Shown here piece after piece: positions 1-9,371 of a stretch of 64,000 nt of DNA. The stretch's first letter is position 1, and every line of letters begins with the position of its first letter. The DNA lies in the NCBI GenBank assembly GCA_964429485.1, contig CAYSBW010000007.1, positions 1 through 64,000 on the forward strand. The letters are read 5' to 3'. The notes under the pieces are model-generated. The model ran no database searches, had not been told where the DNA came from, and saw nothing but the letters and a program-made list of their open reading frames with translations. This DNA comes from JAPLKB01 sp964429485. Lineage in GTDB: Bacteria; Desulfobacterota; Syntrophorhabdia; Syntrophorhabdales; Syntrophorhabdaceae. The position numbers and the translations under genes are program-made.

Positions 1-55
<55 letters not shown>

Positions 56-209
56 ACACGTTTTTTTATAATATAAACTACTGACTATGTCAATACTAAA
101 GGTATTGATCTAAACTAATTCCTGAAAACACAAAATATTACCGGGTTTATTGGATGATTTTCAATTACGAAAAATTATCTTCTTTTCTTAAAATATTTTA
201 ATTTTTTTC

Positions 210-238
210 TTGACACAGATTCTTGTCATTGTTATAAA
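210..238 (+). promoter_or_regulatory. Strong sigma-70-like promoter of the porin gene
   Basis: A perfect -35 TTGACA (210-215) is followed after 17 bases by TATAAA (233-238). It lies in an AT-rich stretch between the tRNA and the porin gene. The predicted transcript carries a leader of roughly 105 bases that contains a first AAGGAGG (258-264) and then the AGGAGG at 342-347 that fits the porin start. Confidence 0.7.
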
Positions 239-352
239 TTAAAATAGTTTAATCAAAAAGGAGGTGAAGTGAGAGCTCATAATAGTTTTACTAACAGTAA
301 AATACAAAGCAGTAAATTCAAAAATGTATTTAAAACAAAAAAGGAGGCAGGA

Positions 353-1675
353 ATGAAAAAAGTTATTGTTATTATGCTTGCATTATTTCTTGCAGTGCCT
401 GCAATTACCTATGCAGGAAGCGCAACAAGCAGATATGATGTAACCATCGGTGGTTTTGTAAAGTTTGATATGGGTTATGCAACAAAAGGTACAGGCGCTG
501 ATACAAACGCAGCTCCAAGGGAAACTTATCGTGGAAATCAGAATCAAGCTGATGAATATGGCAACTTTTTTGCAGCATCAGGCGCAACCACTCTTAACCT
601 TCTTGTAAAAGGTCCGGATGGATGGGGCGCAAAAACATCAGCATTCATCGAAGCTGATTTCCAGGGAAAATGGAATGGAACAGCTAATTACGGTGTAGCA
701 ACACTGAGACATGCATGGATGAGATTTGACTGGGGAAAATCCAAATTAACAATAGGTCAGCAGTGGCAGGCATTCGGTATGGTACCGACCTATGGTGGAA
801 TGCTAATGGGTGATGATGATCTCGCTCCTTTCATGAAGGGGAATCGTCAGCCTCAGATTGTATTTAACCAGGACCTTAACAAAAACTTTGCCTATATGAT
901 AGGTTTAATGTCTCCTGGCGCAGCAATGGGAACAGCGGGCGGAGCAAGCAGAGTTGACGGTTATACAAGAAGTGGAATTCCTTTTGTAGAAGGTGAATTG
1001 ACTTATACAACTGATTCATGCGGCAAGATCGGTCCCTGGCAGATGTTGTTTGGTATAGGCGGTTTTTTTGGAACAGAGAAAAGATCAGCCATATCACAGG
1101 CAGCAGCTGTTGGAGTACCTCAGAGATATGCTGACGAGAATGTAAACTCATGGGCAGTTATATTAAAAGGTTTTATCCCAATCATTCCTGAGAAAAAAGG
1201 AAATAAGGCAGGGGCACTTTCATTGTCAGGCGCAGGCTTTATAGGACAGAATATTGGCTGGCTGTCCGGTCCTGGTGGTGCTTCATGGTCAACCACTTCT
1301 GGAAATTCATACCAGAGAACTGGTAATGTAAATACGGGTTGGGCTGCAACACCAATCGTAGGAACATGGGGCCAGATGAGTTATTGGTTCACAAACGCAG
1401 TTGCAATCAATGGTTTTTACGGTTATGGCAGCTCATCTGTAAGCTCAGCATGGAGAGCACAGAGAAATGGAACGGCGAATAATGATGTAGTAAACATGCA
1501 GCATTGCATTGTAAACCTTACATATGATGTAAACCCTGCAGTAAGACTGGGTGTAGAGTGGGCTAACATATATACACGTTATTCAGGTTATGCGAGACTT
1601 GGAGCAACAGATCAGTTTTATGGTTCCAAGGGCACTGTTAATATGTTCAGGGTAGGAGCATATTACTTCTTCTAA
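353..1675 (+). CDS. Outer-membrane beta-barrel porin-like protein
   Basis: A 440-residue protein that probably forms an outer-membrane channel. It starts with a classical signal peptide (MKK, a hydrophobic run, then ITYAGSA, with cleavage near residue 21-22). The body is rich in Gly, aromatic residues and alternating polar/hydrophobic stretches, as in trimeric porins. The last residues are AYYFF, the C-terminal aromatic signature read by the BAM machinery. I chose the ATG at 353 because AGGAGG lies 6 bases upstream and the signal peptide starts there. A GTG at 269 with its own AAGGAGG would add 28 residues in front of the signal peptide, which is unlikely for an exported protein. The strong promoter and the terminator suggest an abundant single-gene transcript. 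The substrate is unknown. Confidence 0.85.
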   Translation: MKKVIVIMLALFLAVPAITYAGSATSRYDVTIGGFVKFDMGYATKGTGADTNAAPRETYRGNQNQADEYGNFFAASGATTLNLLVKGPDGWGAKTSAFIEADFQGKWNGTANYGVATLRHAWMRFDWGKSKLTIGQQWQAFGMVPTYGGMLMGDDDLAPFMKGNRQPQIVFNQDLNKNFAYMIGLMSPGAAMGTAGGASRVDGYTRSGIPFVEGELTYTTDSCGKIGPWQMLFGIGGFFGTEKRSAISQAAAVGVPQRYADENVNSWAVILKGFIPIIPEKKGNKAGALSLSGAGFIGQNIGWLSGPGGASWSTTSGNSYQRTGNVNTGWAATPIVGTWGQMSYWFTNAVAINGFYGYGSSSVSSAWRAQRNGTANNDVVNMQHCIVNLTYDVNPAVRLGVEWANIYTRYSGYARLGATDQFYGSKGTVNMFRVGAYYFF

Positions 1676-1700
1676 GAAAATAAAGAAAAAGACACATTTA

Positions 1701-1731
1701 AAAAGGGAGCTGAAAAAGCTCCCTTTTTTTA
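1701..1731 (+). terminator. Rho-independent terminator of the porin gene
   Basis: An 11-bp perfect stem (AAAAGGGAGCT / AGCTCCCTTTT, 1701-1711 and 1717-1727) with loop GAAAA is followed by a run of T, 25 bases after the porin stop codon. Confidence 0.9.
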
Positions 1732-1822
1732 TTCATTTGATTGTAATAAATTGATTATTAAGAATCAGAAAGATAACAGTTTGAGTTTTTTTAAGAATTT
1801 ATTAAATCTTATTTAAGAAAAA

Positions 1823-2275
1823 TCAAACTATTGACTTCAGCTTTTCTTTGAGGTTTTTTGTGAATTCTTTTTCTGTGTCTTTTGCCTTTGCTCTCATGAT
1901 TCTGTCCCCGAACATTGCAAGCTTGCCCACAATGCTTACATCTGAAACATATTTGATCTCAACTGTACCAGGTGATACTTCTTTAAGGTCAACAGATGTT
2001 TTATTTTTGAAATGCCCGAGTTTAGTTATGTCTTCCCCATTTCCTTCAATCTCAATGTGATTGGGCTTATCAATATTTGTAATTTTATTTATGAATTTCA
2101 GTTTTGCTGTAATAACACCAACCTTCTGTTTGACAAGACACTCATATGAAGTCTCATCAATTACTCTTACTGATTCTGTACCGGGAATGCATGTCATTAT
2201 GCTTTCCGGTTTCAGCATGAAATCAAACAACTTATCGATTGGAGCCTCAACAGTAAAATTACCTTCTATGATCAT
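1823..2275 (-). CDS. CoxG-like SRPBCC family protein
   Basis: A 150-residue protein of the carbon monoxide dehydrogenase subunit G (CoxG) branch of the SRPBCC fold. It opens with the typical pattern 'EGNFTVEAPIDKLFDFML' and 'CIPGTES', followed by a strand-rich core. CoxG-like proteins accompany molybdenum hydroxylases, and in aerobic CODH systems CoxG is linked to membrane attachment of the enzyme. Here it is the last gene of the minus-strand hydroxylase cluster, 159 bases after the preceding small gene, so it may be co-transcribed. The start is supported by GGAGG 7 bases upstream. Its role as an assembly or docking partner is inferred from family and position. Confidence 0.85.
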   Translation of the reverse strand: MIIEGNFTVEAPIDKLFDFMLKPESIMTCIPGTESVRVIDETSYECLVKQKVGVITAKLKFINKITNIDKPNHIEIEGNGEDITKLGHFKNKTSVDLKEVSPGTVEIKYVSDVSIVGKLAMFGDRIMRAKAKDTEKEFTKNLKEKLKSIV

Positions 2276-2434
2276 ATCAGAACCTCCTGTTCCTGTTGGA
2301 TTTTCATAGGGCTATAGCTAAAAATAAATCAGATAAAGCGTTGGTCAAACACAAGGTCAATTTGTCGTTCCATAAAATATTTATGTTTTTTTTTGGCCTT
2401 GTGACAGCAACAATCTGATTTGTAAACTATATTG

Positions 2435-2674
2435 TTACTTTTTAGCGCAGACCTTTTCAATGACACCGGCAAGGATCTCATAACTTTTGTTTCCAGGTGT
2501 TGTAGCTTGTTCTATCAAAAGGTCTATAAATGATAGACCCTGGGCATTAACCCAGTCTTTGTGGGGTTTATCCCCTGTGCCGAACATGTGTCTGGCACAA
2601 TCCATTGCACTGCCTGTTTTTGCTTTTTTACCGCATACAGGACATATTATGGGATCAGATACGGGATCGCTCAT
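2435..2674 (-). CDS. Small zinc-ribbon-like protein of the Mo-hydroxylase operon
   Basis: A 79-residue protein of unknown function. Residues 11-14 form a CPVC pair followed by Lys residues. A single Cys and a His follow in DCARHMFG, and another Cys lies near the C-terminus (KVCAKK), so a metal or Fe-S site is possible. It has a good ribosome-binding site (AAGGAGA) and lies 21 bases after the stop of the molybdenum subunit gene, so it is co-transcribed with it. I do not recognise the family. A small metal-binding accessory or maturation factor of the hydroxylase is the simplest guess. Confidence 0.7.
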   Translation of the reverse strand: MSDPVSDPIICPVCGKKAKTGSAMDCARHMFGTGDKPHKDWVNAQGLSFIDLLIEQATTPGNKSYEILAGVIEKVCAKK

Positions 2675-2695
2675 TTTAAATTTCTCCTTTGATTA

Positions 2696-5005
2696 TTAAG
2701 CTTGTGATTCTTTCTCTTTCTTTTCCTTTAATGCATTAAGGATCATCTCGGGTCTGACAGGGCACTCTTTCATCTGTATATTGAAACGATGAAAAATAGC
2801 ATTTCCTATTGCTGCGGCTGTGGGGTTGGTCAATCCCTCTCCTGCTTCTTTTGCGCCATAGGGCCCCTCTGGTTCATAGGTGTCAATTTCAGCAATATTT
2901 GCCGGAGGCATTTCTGTTGAACGAATTATTTTGTAGTCTACAAGATTGGGGTTCATGAGTTTGCCGTCTTCATACGGCATATATTCGAGATAACCATAGC
3001 CGGCAGCCATGGAAAATGCTCCTTCAAGCTGACCTATTAAACCCAGATGATTGATTGGCTGGCCACAATCGTGAGCTGTCATACTGTCAACAAGTTTTAT
3101 TTTACCTGTTTCTTCATCAACTTCTACCTCAACGCCCTGGAGCATATAACTGTATGCAGGAGATATCATGCCCTTGCGGTGAGGTGTATAGTACCCTCTT
3201 CCTATAATTCTTTGACCATCTTTGCCGCGAAGAGCTTTTTTTACAAGGTCATTGAAATCTTCACCTCTTTCAGGCCTTGCAACGGCATGTACCCATCTAT
3301 CCTTTATGTCAAGGTCATAGACAATATTCAATCCTGATTGAGCGTATGCAAATTCAAGAAGCTGCTTTTTTGCATCTTCAGCTGCCATTTTTACAGCATT
3401 CCCTGTCATCAGTGTCTGCCTCGAGCCCCATGCTCCGAGGTCTGCAGGACAATGATCAGTGTCGCCGGAGTGTACTTTGATATCTTCCACTTTGACTCCA
3501 AGAGCTTCTGCGCAGATTATAGCCATGGTGGTGTTTGATCCCTGTCCAATATCCTGTGCCCCTACGTGCAGTTCAACGGTTCCATCATAATTGATTGTAA
3601 CCACCGCTGAAGAGAAGGAATAGGGTGTATCAAACCAGTTGAAAATGCCACCTGTCATGAAACCGCAGGCAGAAATTCCTATAGCCCTGTTAGAAGGTAA
3701 TTCACCCTTTGAAGCTATCCATTTTTTAATCTCGTCATAACATTGATCAATACCGCAACTGGCAATTGTGGCCTGTCCCGGTACTTCGTAACCTTCATAG
3801 TGGGAATTCTTTCTTCTCATTTCAATGGGGTCAAGCCCGAGATCGGCAGCGATCCACTCTATCTGTTGTTCGGAACACCACATGGCCTGTGGAGCGCCAA
3901 AGCCCCGCATTGAAGTTGATGGCAGTGTATTGGTATAAACTCTGTAACCATCATAGCGATAGCCTTTCCACCTGTATGGAAAAGAATGGAAGAATCCGGT
4001 AAGATACAAGGCTGTAGCCCCCATGCCTGTGTATGCCCCGCCATTAGTAAATACTTTGGCTTCACGTGCGCAGAAAGTGCCGTCTTTTTTTACTCCTGTA
4101 CGCACATAGTAGAACATCGGGGTTCGACGTTTTGTTGCGATGAAATCCTCTTCTCTTGTAAAAACTATTTTGACTGGCTTACAGAGCTTCATAGATAGCA
4201 CACAAGAACAGAACTGGGCTGCGTCAAGTTCAAATTTGCCGCCAAAGCCACCACCCACATATCTTGAAATAATTCGTACATTACCTTCTCTAAGTCCGAG
4301 CACGCCTGCCAGAAGAGCCTGATGATAGTATGCAGACTGTGTTGATGTCCATACTGTCAGTTTACCTTCAGGTGTGTAATCGGCAACAGCCGCCCTGGTT
4401 TCCATACACATATGAGCCTGGCCACCGCACTTGAACCAGTCTTCTCTGACATATTCAGCTTCATCGAAGGCTTCCTCCACATCACCCCATTCTATATGAC
4501 GGGTGACGTTTATATTACGTTCAAAATCTTCATGGATTTCCGGAGCATCTTTTTTTATTGCATCCAGTGGTTCGTAAACTGCCGGAAGTACTTCGTATTC
4601 AACATCTATATAATCAAGAGCTTTTTCTGCAATTTCCTCTGTTATTGCAGCTACTGATGCAACAGGTTCTCCTATGTAGCGGACTTTATCAAGAGGTAAC
4701 ACCTGCTCATCGCAGAGGTCTTTATAGCGCCGCCATATTCCCTGTTTTATCCCGAGAGTATCACCTTTGCCTGTAACAACACCATAAACACCGGGAATCT
4801 CCATAGCCCTGTCGTAGTTAATATTGATTATTTTCGCGTGTGGATGGGGACTTCGCAATATTTTGCCATAGAGCATTCCAGGGAGTTTTACATCAAAGGT
4901 ATACTGTGCTCTGCCTGTTACCTTTGCCAGGCCATCTATATTGTGAACATGGGTGTTGAGCACTGTGAATTTTGAATGAGGGTTGATTACGGTATATTTA
5001 TTCAT
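2696..5005 (-). CDS. Xanthine dehydrogenase family molybdopterin-binding subunit (4-hydroxybenzoyl-CoA reductase-like)
   Basis: The 769-residue catalytic subunit of a three-subunit molybdenum hydroxylase. An N-terminal 'hammerhead' domain (about residues 15-130) starts with VTGRAQYTFDVKLPG. The Mo-binding part has GGGFGGKFE, RGFGAPQ, GAQDIGQGS and the C-terminal GAKEAGEG, which carries the catalytic Glu of the family. As I recall it, the length equals that of the alpha subunit of Thauera 4-hydroxybenzoyl-CoA reductase, but xanthine, nicotinate and aldehyde enzymes share these motifs, so the substrate is not fixed by sequence. The start codon overlaps the stop of the Fe-S subunit gene (ATGA). 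The nearby ligase and gcdA make a CoA-bound aromatic or N-heterocyclic substrate plausible (inference). Confidence 0.88.
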   Translation of the reverse strand: MNKYTVINPHSKFTVLNTHVHNIDGLAKVTGRAQYTFDVKLPGMLYGKILRSPHPHAKIININYDRAMEIPGVYGVVTGKGDTLGIKQGIWRRYKDLCDEQVLPLDKVRYIGEPVASVAAITEEIAEKALDYIDVEYEVLPAVYEPLDAIKKDAPEIHEDFERNINVTRHIEWGDVEEAFDEAEYVREDWFKCGGQAHMCMETRAAVADYTPEGKLTVWTSTQSAYYHQALLAGVLGLREGNVRIISRYVGGGFGGKFELDAAQFCSCVLSMKLCKPVKIVFTREEDFIATKRRTPMFYYVRTGVKKDGTFCAREAKVFTNGGAYTGMGATALYLTGFFHSFPYRWKGYRYDGYRVYTNTLPSTSMRGFGAPQAMWCSEQQIEWIAADLGLDPIEMRRKNSHYEGYEVPGQATIASCGIDQCYDEIKKWIASKGELPSNRAIGISACGFMTGGIFNWFDTPYSFSSAVVTINYDGTVELHVGAQDIGQGSNTTMAIICAEALGVKVEDIKVHSGDTDHCPADLGAWGSRQTLMTGNAVKMAAEDAKKQLLEFAYAQSGLNIVYDLDIKDRWVHAVARPERGEDFNDLVKKALRGKDGQRIIGRGYYTPHRKGMISPAYSYMLQGVEVEVDEETGKIKLVDSMTAHDCGQPINHLGLIGQLEGAFSMAAGYGYLEYMPYEDGKLMNPNLVDYKIIRSTEMPPANIAEIDTYEPEGPYGAKEAGEGLTNPTAAAIGNAIFHRFNIQMKECPVRPEMILNALKEKKEKESQA

Positions 5006-5487
5006 GATATTGCCTCCGAATACTTACCTTTAGCTGTTGCGTCGATTGCACGGACAATACTGTTATATCCTGTGCACCTACAGATATTTCCCTCTATCCC
5101 CTCCCGGATCTCCTGTTCAGTGGGGTTCTTATTTTCATTAAGAAATGCCTGGGATGACATAAGCATGCCTGCTGTACAGAAACCGCATTGGTATGATCCG
5201 TTGTCAATGAAGGCTTTTTGTATGGGTGCCAGTTCCCCGTTTGCTTCAAGCCCTTCAACAGTGGTTATATTTAAGCCTTCAGCCTGAACTGCAAGCAGAG
5301 AACATGATTTTACAGCCATGTCATTGATCATAACAGTACAGGCACCGCATGAAACCGTGTCACATCCTCTTTTTGTCCCGGTGAGTCCTATATGATCTCT
5401 TATTGCTTCTACTAAAAGTGTTTTCGGGTTAATGTACAATTCGTAATCCTGCCCGTTTACTGTGAGTTTTAATAATCTTTTTTCCAT
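5002..5487 (-). CDS. 2x[2Fe-2S] subunit of the molybdenum hydroxylase
   Basis: A 161-residue electron-transfer subunit. The N-terminal plant-type [2Fe-2S] domain shows GCDTVSCGACTV plus a distal Cys in KSCSLLA. The C-terminal all-helical [2Fe-2S] domain shows QCGFCTAGM and NICRCTGY. This is the usual small-subunit architecture and length. It passes electrons between the Mo site and the FAD subunit in the cytoplasm. The gene lies between the FAD and Mo subunit genes and has AAGGAGGG upstream of the start. Its stop overlaps the start of the Mo subunit gene by 4 bases. Confidence 0.93.
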   Translation of the reverse strand: MEKRLLKLTVNGQDYELYINPKTLLVEAIRDHIGLTGTKRGCDTVSCGACTVMINDMAVKSCSLLAVQAEGLNITTVEGLEANGELAPIQKAFIDNGSYQCGFCTAGMLMSSQAFLNENKNPTEQEIREGIEGNICRCTGYNSIVRAIDATAKGKYSEAIS

Positions 5488-5509
5488 TTTTCGATCCCTC
5501 CTTTCTCAA

Positions 5510-6373
5510 TTAACCCTTTGCCTGTAGCCAGGCCTGTTTTAGCATTCTCTTTGTTATTACTCCAAGTATGTGTCGTTTGTGTTCTTCAGAACCGTGTATG
5601 TCGGAAACGGGTTCGCAATCATCCGAGGCCATACAGCCTGCTTCAACAAAAAAATCTTCGTTATAGGATTTCCCGACTAAAAATTCTTCAATTCTTTTTA
5701 CTCTCACAGGAGTTGGACCGGCATTACCTAAAACAACCCGGATATCCCTGCATGTATTATTGTCATTTAGTGTAACCGTGCAAGCAGCTGCAACAATGCC
5801 CATATCACTTTCGAGAAGGTTGAATTTCTGATAGGCTGTCCCTGTTTTAGGTTCAGGAGCAGGAACATGGATCTCAAGTGCCAGTTCATGATCCATAATT
5901 GTATCAAAGTAATCTATAAAAAAATCTTCTAATGCCATTGTTCTTTCACTCTCTGCATTTCCAATTTTTATATTTGCCTTTAACGATATAAGAACAGGTC
6001 CAGGATCTCCTGCAGGATCGGCATGGGCAAGGTTGCCCCCGATAGTGCCCCAGTTCCTTACCTGAATAGATGCAAGCTTGTTTTCCATGGCAGCTATTGC
6101 AGGATATTTCTTTTTTATTATCTCTGATTTTTCAATAGAACGGTGGGTAGTTGCGGAACCTATCCTTAAACCGTCATTATCATCAAATCTGATATAATTA
6201 AGTTCTTTTAAATGTTTAATGTCGAGAAGATATTCAGGTGAAATCATTCCCTGCCTCATTATAATCAGTAATGACTGACCGCCGCATATAACCTTGCAAT
6301 CTTCATGTTCGGCATACATTGTAAGTGCCTCTTTAATCGTAGCAGGTTTCAAGTAATTAAAATCATAGATCAT
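5510..6373 (-). CDS. FAD-binding subunit of the molybdenum hydroxylase
   Basis: A 287-residue subunit of the xanthine dehydrogenase medium-subunit (CoxM) type. FAD-binding loops are visible as CGGQSLLI near residues 31-38 and TIGGNLAHADPAGD near residues 110-123. The C-terminal CO-dehydrogenase flavoprotein domain includes RVVLGNAGPTPVR. The enzyme 4-hydroxybenzoyl-CoA reductase has a longer beta subunit with an extra [4Fe-4S] loop. This protein is about 37 residues shorter and shows no such Cys cluster, so it resembles the ordinary hydroxylase direction rather than the reductase. It lies 22 bases before the Fe-S subunit gene. Confidence 0.9.
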   Translation of the reverse strand: MIYDFNYLKPATIKEALTMYAEHEDCKVICGGQSLLIIMRQGMISPEYLLDIKHLKELNYIRFDDNDGLRIGSATTHRSIEKSEIIKKKYPAIAAMENKLASIQVRNWGTIGGNLAHADPAGDPGPVLISLKANIKIGNAESERTMALEDFFIDYFDTIMDHELALEIHVPAPEPKTGTAYQKFNLLESDMGIVAAACTVTLNDNNTCRDIRVVLGNAGPTPVRVKRIEEFLVGKSYNEDFFVEAGCMASDDCEPVSDIHGSEEHKRHILGVITKRMLKQAWLQAKG

Positions 6374-6407
6374 AATTTTCTCCTTATTTTTATTACTGCA
6401 GCCCCCT

Positions 6408-6689
6408 TTACTTCCGTGTTTTACTGTTTTCCATTATGTTTTCCTGCAATTCTTCAACATTTTTAATCCATTTTGAATTTGTCTGAATACCGTCAGGTAT
6501 ATTGAATTTTTCATCCTGTTTTTTGTTTGTTTTTATATATTTTGCCTTTAATTCGTCGATCTGATTAGAACCAAGAGATGTACCACTATATTCTTTTGAA
6601 AAACATAGATAAAAATGTCTTCCTCTATATATTGCACATTCAGTGCAAACTTTCTTTGAAAACGGGCAAATCATCTTCATCTTTGCCAT
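6408..6689 (-). CDS. Small Cys-rich protein, first gene of the Mo-hydroxylase operon
   Basis: A 93-residue protein of unknown function. Its N-terminal third carries four spaced cysteines (ICPFSKKVCTECAIYRG followed by HFYLC), which could bind an Fe-S cluster or zinc. The rest is charged and helical. It begins the minus-strand cluster, has GGAG upstream and is 34 bases before the FAD subunit gene. A regulator-like helix-turn-helix is not visible. It could be an electron-transfer or maturation helper, but this is only a positional inference. Confidence 0.65.
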   Translation of the reverse strand: MAKMKMICPFSKKVCTECAIYRGRHFYLCFSKEYSGTSLGSNQIDELKAKYIKTNKKQDEKFNIPDGIQTNSKWIKNVEELQENIMENSKTRK

Positions 6690-6737
6690 AAAAAACTCCT
6701 GTGAAATCTATATGATCAGTGTTTGCTTGTATGCAGA

Positions 6738-6766
6738 ATTATTGATAACATTATTATAAAAGTCAA
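6738..6766 (-). promoter_or_regulatory. Probable promoter of the Mo-hydroxylase operon
   Basis: On the minus strand TTGACT (6766-6761) is followed after 17 bases by AATAAT (6743-6738), about 50 bases before the first gene. The 300-base region 6690-6990 holds no gene. It is very AT-rich and contains this promoter and a divergent one for dctP, so both operons may be controlled together. Confidence 0.5.
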
Positions 6767-6927
6767 GTTAAATTTATCATTGTCATTATTTATCATAATA
6801 AATTAATTGTTTGTAATACTTCGTAATTACTAAATTATTTAATAAATACCAAGATTATCATAGTGAATCACATTTGATTGATCGAAAATACTAAAATTTC
6901 AAAAAATGTAATGTATACAAATTGTAG

Positions 6928-6955
6928 TTGACAAATAACTTCTAATTGCTATTAA
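6928..6955 (+). promoter_or_regulatory. Probable promoter of dctP-ligase operon
   Basis: TTGACA (6928-6933) is followed by a 16-base spacer and TATTAA (6950-6955), 35 bases before the start codon at 6991. Confidence 0.5.
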
Positions 6956-6990
6956 TTATGTGTAACCAAAATAAAAAGGAGGGGTTTATT

Positions 6991-8013
6991 ATGAAGGATA
7001 ATATTTTTTACAGGTTCATTCTGGTTATACTGATTATGTCTTTCAGTCTTGTCCTGCTTCCGCATAGTGCATCAGCTCAAAAGGTGATAACACTGAACTA
7101 TTCTAATTTTTTCCAGGCGGGTCATAAAAACAGCATTATTTCAGAGCAGTGGTGTAGAGAGATCGAAAAAAGGACGAACGGCAAAGTTAAAATTACATAT
7201 TTTCCTGGTGGAACATTGACACCAGCAGCTCAAACATTTGACAGCGTTGTGACAGGTATCGCTGATATCGGTTTCAGCGTTCTCGGATATTCAAGGGGAA
7301 CTTTCCCTATGATGGCAATGATAGATCTGCCGCTTGGCTACAAGAGTGGTACAATAGCAACCAAGCTTATAAATGCCTACTATAAAAAATTTAAACCAAG
7401 AGAACTGGATAAAGTTCATGTATTATATCTTCATGCTCATGGCCCCGGTATACTTCATACAAAAAAACCTGTTTATAAACTTGAAGACCTTAGGGGCATG
7501 AAGATAAGAGCACAGGGAAGTGTGGTTCCGATCGTGCAGGCTCTTGGTGGCGCACCTGTAGGCGCACCTATGCCCGAAACTTATGATGCATTGCGTACAG
7601 GTGTTGTTGATGGATCCATGGCTCCGATAGAATCCCTTGAAGGTTGGAAATGGGGTGAAATAGTTAAATCTACAACAGAGTGCTATGGTTCAGCTTATAC
7701 AGCAGGTATGTTTGTTGTTATGAACAAAGCCAAATGGGATTCTCTTCCTCCTGATATTCAAAAAATCTTTGACCAGGTTAGTTCAGAGTGGATAGAAAAA
7801 CAAGGAAAAGTTTGGGATGAAATAGACAAATCAGGCAGAGAATATACTTTGAAAAGAGGGAATAAAATTATCCCCCTGTCAAAGGAAGAAAATGCAAGAT
7901 GGGCGGCAGCTGTGAGGCCATTACTTGATAAATATTCAAAAGATGTAACTGCGAAAGGTCTACCAGGCGAGGAAGCATTAAAGTTTTGCCTCGATTTCCT
8001 GAAAAAAAATTAA
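6991..8013 (+). CDS. TRAP-type solute-binding protein (DctP family)
   Basis: A 340-residue periplasmic binding protein. It has a signal peptide (hydrophobic run, then SASAQK). The DctP features are visible: GGTLTPAAQTFDSVVTGIADIG near residues 70-90, the substrate-carboxylate Arg in RGMKIRAQG, and the AYDALRTGVVDGSM-like helix. TRAP proteins capture organic acids and hand them to a DctQM membrane complex. No DctQ or DctM gene is in the window, so this is an orphan binding protein or uses a remote permease. The ATG at 6991 is preceded by AAAGGAGG; in-frame codons upstream lack this. The CoA ligase follows 47 bases later, which suggests uptake and activation of the same acid. Confidence 0.9.
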   Translation: MKDNIFYRFILVILIMSFSLVLLPHSASAQKVITLNYSNFFQAGHKNSIISEQWCREIEKRTNGKVKITYFPGGTLTPAAQTFDSVVTGIADIGFSVLGYSRGTFPMMAMIDLPLGYKSGTIATKLINAYYKKFKPRELDKVHVLYLHAHGPGILHTKKPVYKLEDLRGMKIRAQGSVVPIVQALGGAPVGAPMPETYDALRTGVVDGSMAPIESLEGWKWGEIVKSTTECYGSAYTAGMFVVMNKAKWDSLPPDIQKIFDQVSSEWIEKQGKVWDEIDKSGREYTLKRGNKIIPLSKEENARWAAAVRPLLDKYSKDVTAKGLPGEEALKFCLDFLKKN

Positions 8014-8060
8014 GCATAGAAATAGCTGTACTGAAAAAAAAGGAGGGGGAGAATAGGGTT

Positions 8061-9371
8061 ATGAATGAATTTTGGAACAAGTACACTGAAATATTACCCA
8101 GAGAGAAGCTGGATGCCATTGAATTTGATTATTTCAAAACATTGTTTAGTTATGCCAAGGACAATTCCAATCTTTACAAAGAAAAACTAAAAGGAATAGA
8201 AGCCGGAGATCTCAAAACATATGCTGATATAAAAAAAGTTCCCTTTACCTACAAAGAAGAATTAAGAAAATGGCAGGAAAATGTTGAGCCATTTCCCTAT
8301 GGTGGATTGCTGGGAGTTCCAATTGACGAGGTTTGCACATTCAGGCAGACAAGCGGCACGACAGGAAGACCTGTTTATGTTCCGGAAACCTATGAAAGCT
8401 GGCAGTGGAGAATTGAATCATGGTGCCATATACTCTGGATGGCAGGATTCAGGCCTTGGCACAGAGTTTTCCTTCCCTTTGGTTATAATGTATATGTTGC
8501 TTTTTGGGAAGCTCATTACGCTGCTGAAAAAATTGGGTGCGAGGTTATACCTGGAGGTGCCCTTGATACAAAGGGAAGGGTTAAGAAAATTATAGAAATG
8601 AAGGCCAATGCTATGGCAGGTACTCCAACTTACCTCCTTAATATTGCACAGGAAGCTGAATCCATGGGAATAGATCCTAAATTTCTCGGTATTGAACGTG
8701 CAATTGGTGCAGGTGAACCCTTACCCGAGGCAACACGCCTGAGGATTGAAAATACCTATGGATGCAAGATGTATGACCACATAGGAAGTACAGAAACATG
8801 TGGTTTTGCAAGTATGTGTAAAGCACAAAAAGGACTTCATATTATAGAGCCTTTTTTTCTTCTTGAGATGCTTGACCGTGAGACGCTATCAAAGGAAGTG
8901 GAAGTTGGTGATCAGGGTGTTATCGTTATCACTCCTCTTGGAAGAAGGTCATTTCCAGTAATCCGTTTTAACACAAATGATGTGGCAATAAAAGGACCGG
9001 ATACATGCGAGTGCGGTAGAACATCTAAAAAATTAATGGAAATTGTCGGAAGGGTTGATGATATAAGCAAAATTCGCGGTGTACTGTTTTCTCCAAAAAC
9101 AGTTGAACAGTTTATAAGAGCTGACTTTCCCGAAATAGTTGAATATGAGCTTGTTGTAACACGCGACGATATTATGGATCAGATTCTTCTCAGGGTTGAA
9201 GTAGATCCGTCTTTAAGCAAAGAAACAGCCGAAGAAGTTGCCAGAAGGGTAGGAGAAGAACACAAAATAAAAACAAATCTTTCATGTAAAGTAATGCTTG
9301 AACCTCCATGTACTTTACCAAGATATGATCTTAAGGCAAAACGTTACAAAGATATGAGGGGTAGCCATTAA
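8061..9371 (+). CDS. Phenylacetate-CoA ligase family (AMP-forming aryl/acyl-CoA ligase)
   Basis: A 436-residue adenylate-forming enzyme of the PaaK type, converting an aryl or acyl acid, ATP and CoA into the CoA thioester. Visible motifs are the P-loop TSGTTGRPV near residue 98, DHIGSTETCGF near residue 237, the hinge GRVDDISKIRG and the C-terminal Lys region LPRYDLKAKRYKD. Length agrees with PaaK. The start at 8061 follows AGGAGGGGGAG; earlier in-frame codons run back into dctP and lack a signal. Substrate is not certain: PaaK homologues act on phenylacetate, benzoate-like or other aromatic acids. Its pairing with DctP and the divergent hydroxylase suggests an imported aromatic acid. Confidence 0.88.
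   Translation: MNEFWNKYTEILPREKLDAIEFDYFKTLFSYAKDNSNLYKEKLKGIEAGDLKTYADIKKVPFTYKEELRKWQENVEPFPYGGLLGVPIDEVCTFRQTSGTTGRPVYVPETYESWQWRIESWCHILWMAGFRPWHRVFLPFGYNVYVAFWEAHYAAEKIGCEVIPGGALDTKGRVKKIIEMKANAMAGTPTYLLNIAQEAESMGIDPKFLGIERAIGAGEPLPEATRLRIENTYGCKMYDHIGSTETCGFASMCKAQKGLHIIEPFFLLEMLDRETLSKEVEVGDQGVIVITPLGRRSFPVIRFNTNDVAIKGPDTCECGRTSKKLMEIVGRVDDISKIRGVLFSPKTVEQFIRADFPEIVEYELVVTRDDIMDQILLRVEVDPSLSKETAEEVARRVGEEHKIKTNLSCKVMLEPPCTLPRYDLKAKRYKDMRGSH

Noticed and set aside
269..352. N-terminal extension of the porin from GTG at 269, with its own AAGGAGG
   Set aside because: It would place 28 polar residues before a standard signal peptide. The ATG at 353 has a better-placed AGGAGG.
2590..2612. 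Sequence resembling a sigma-54 promoter (TGGCAC ... TTGCAC)
   Set aside because: It is inside the coding region of the small zinc-ribbon-like gene, with wrong spacing between the GG and GC elements.
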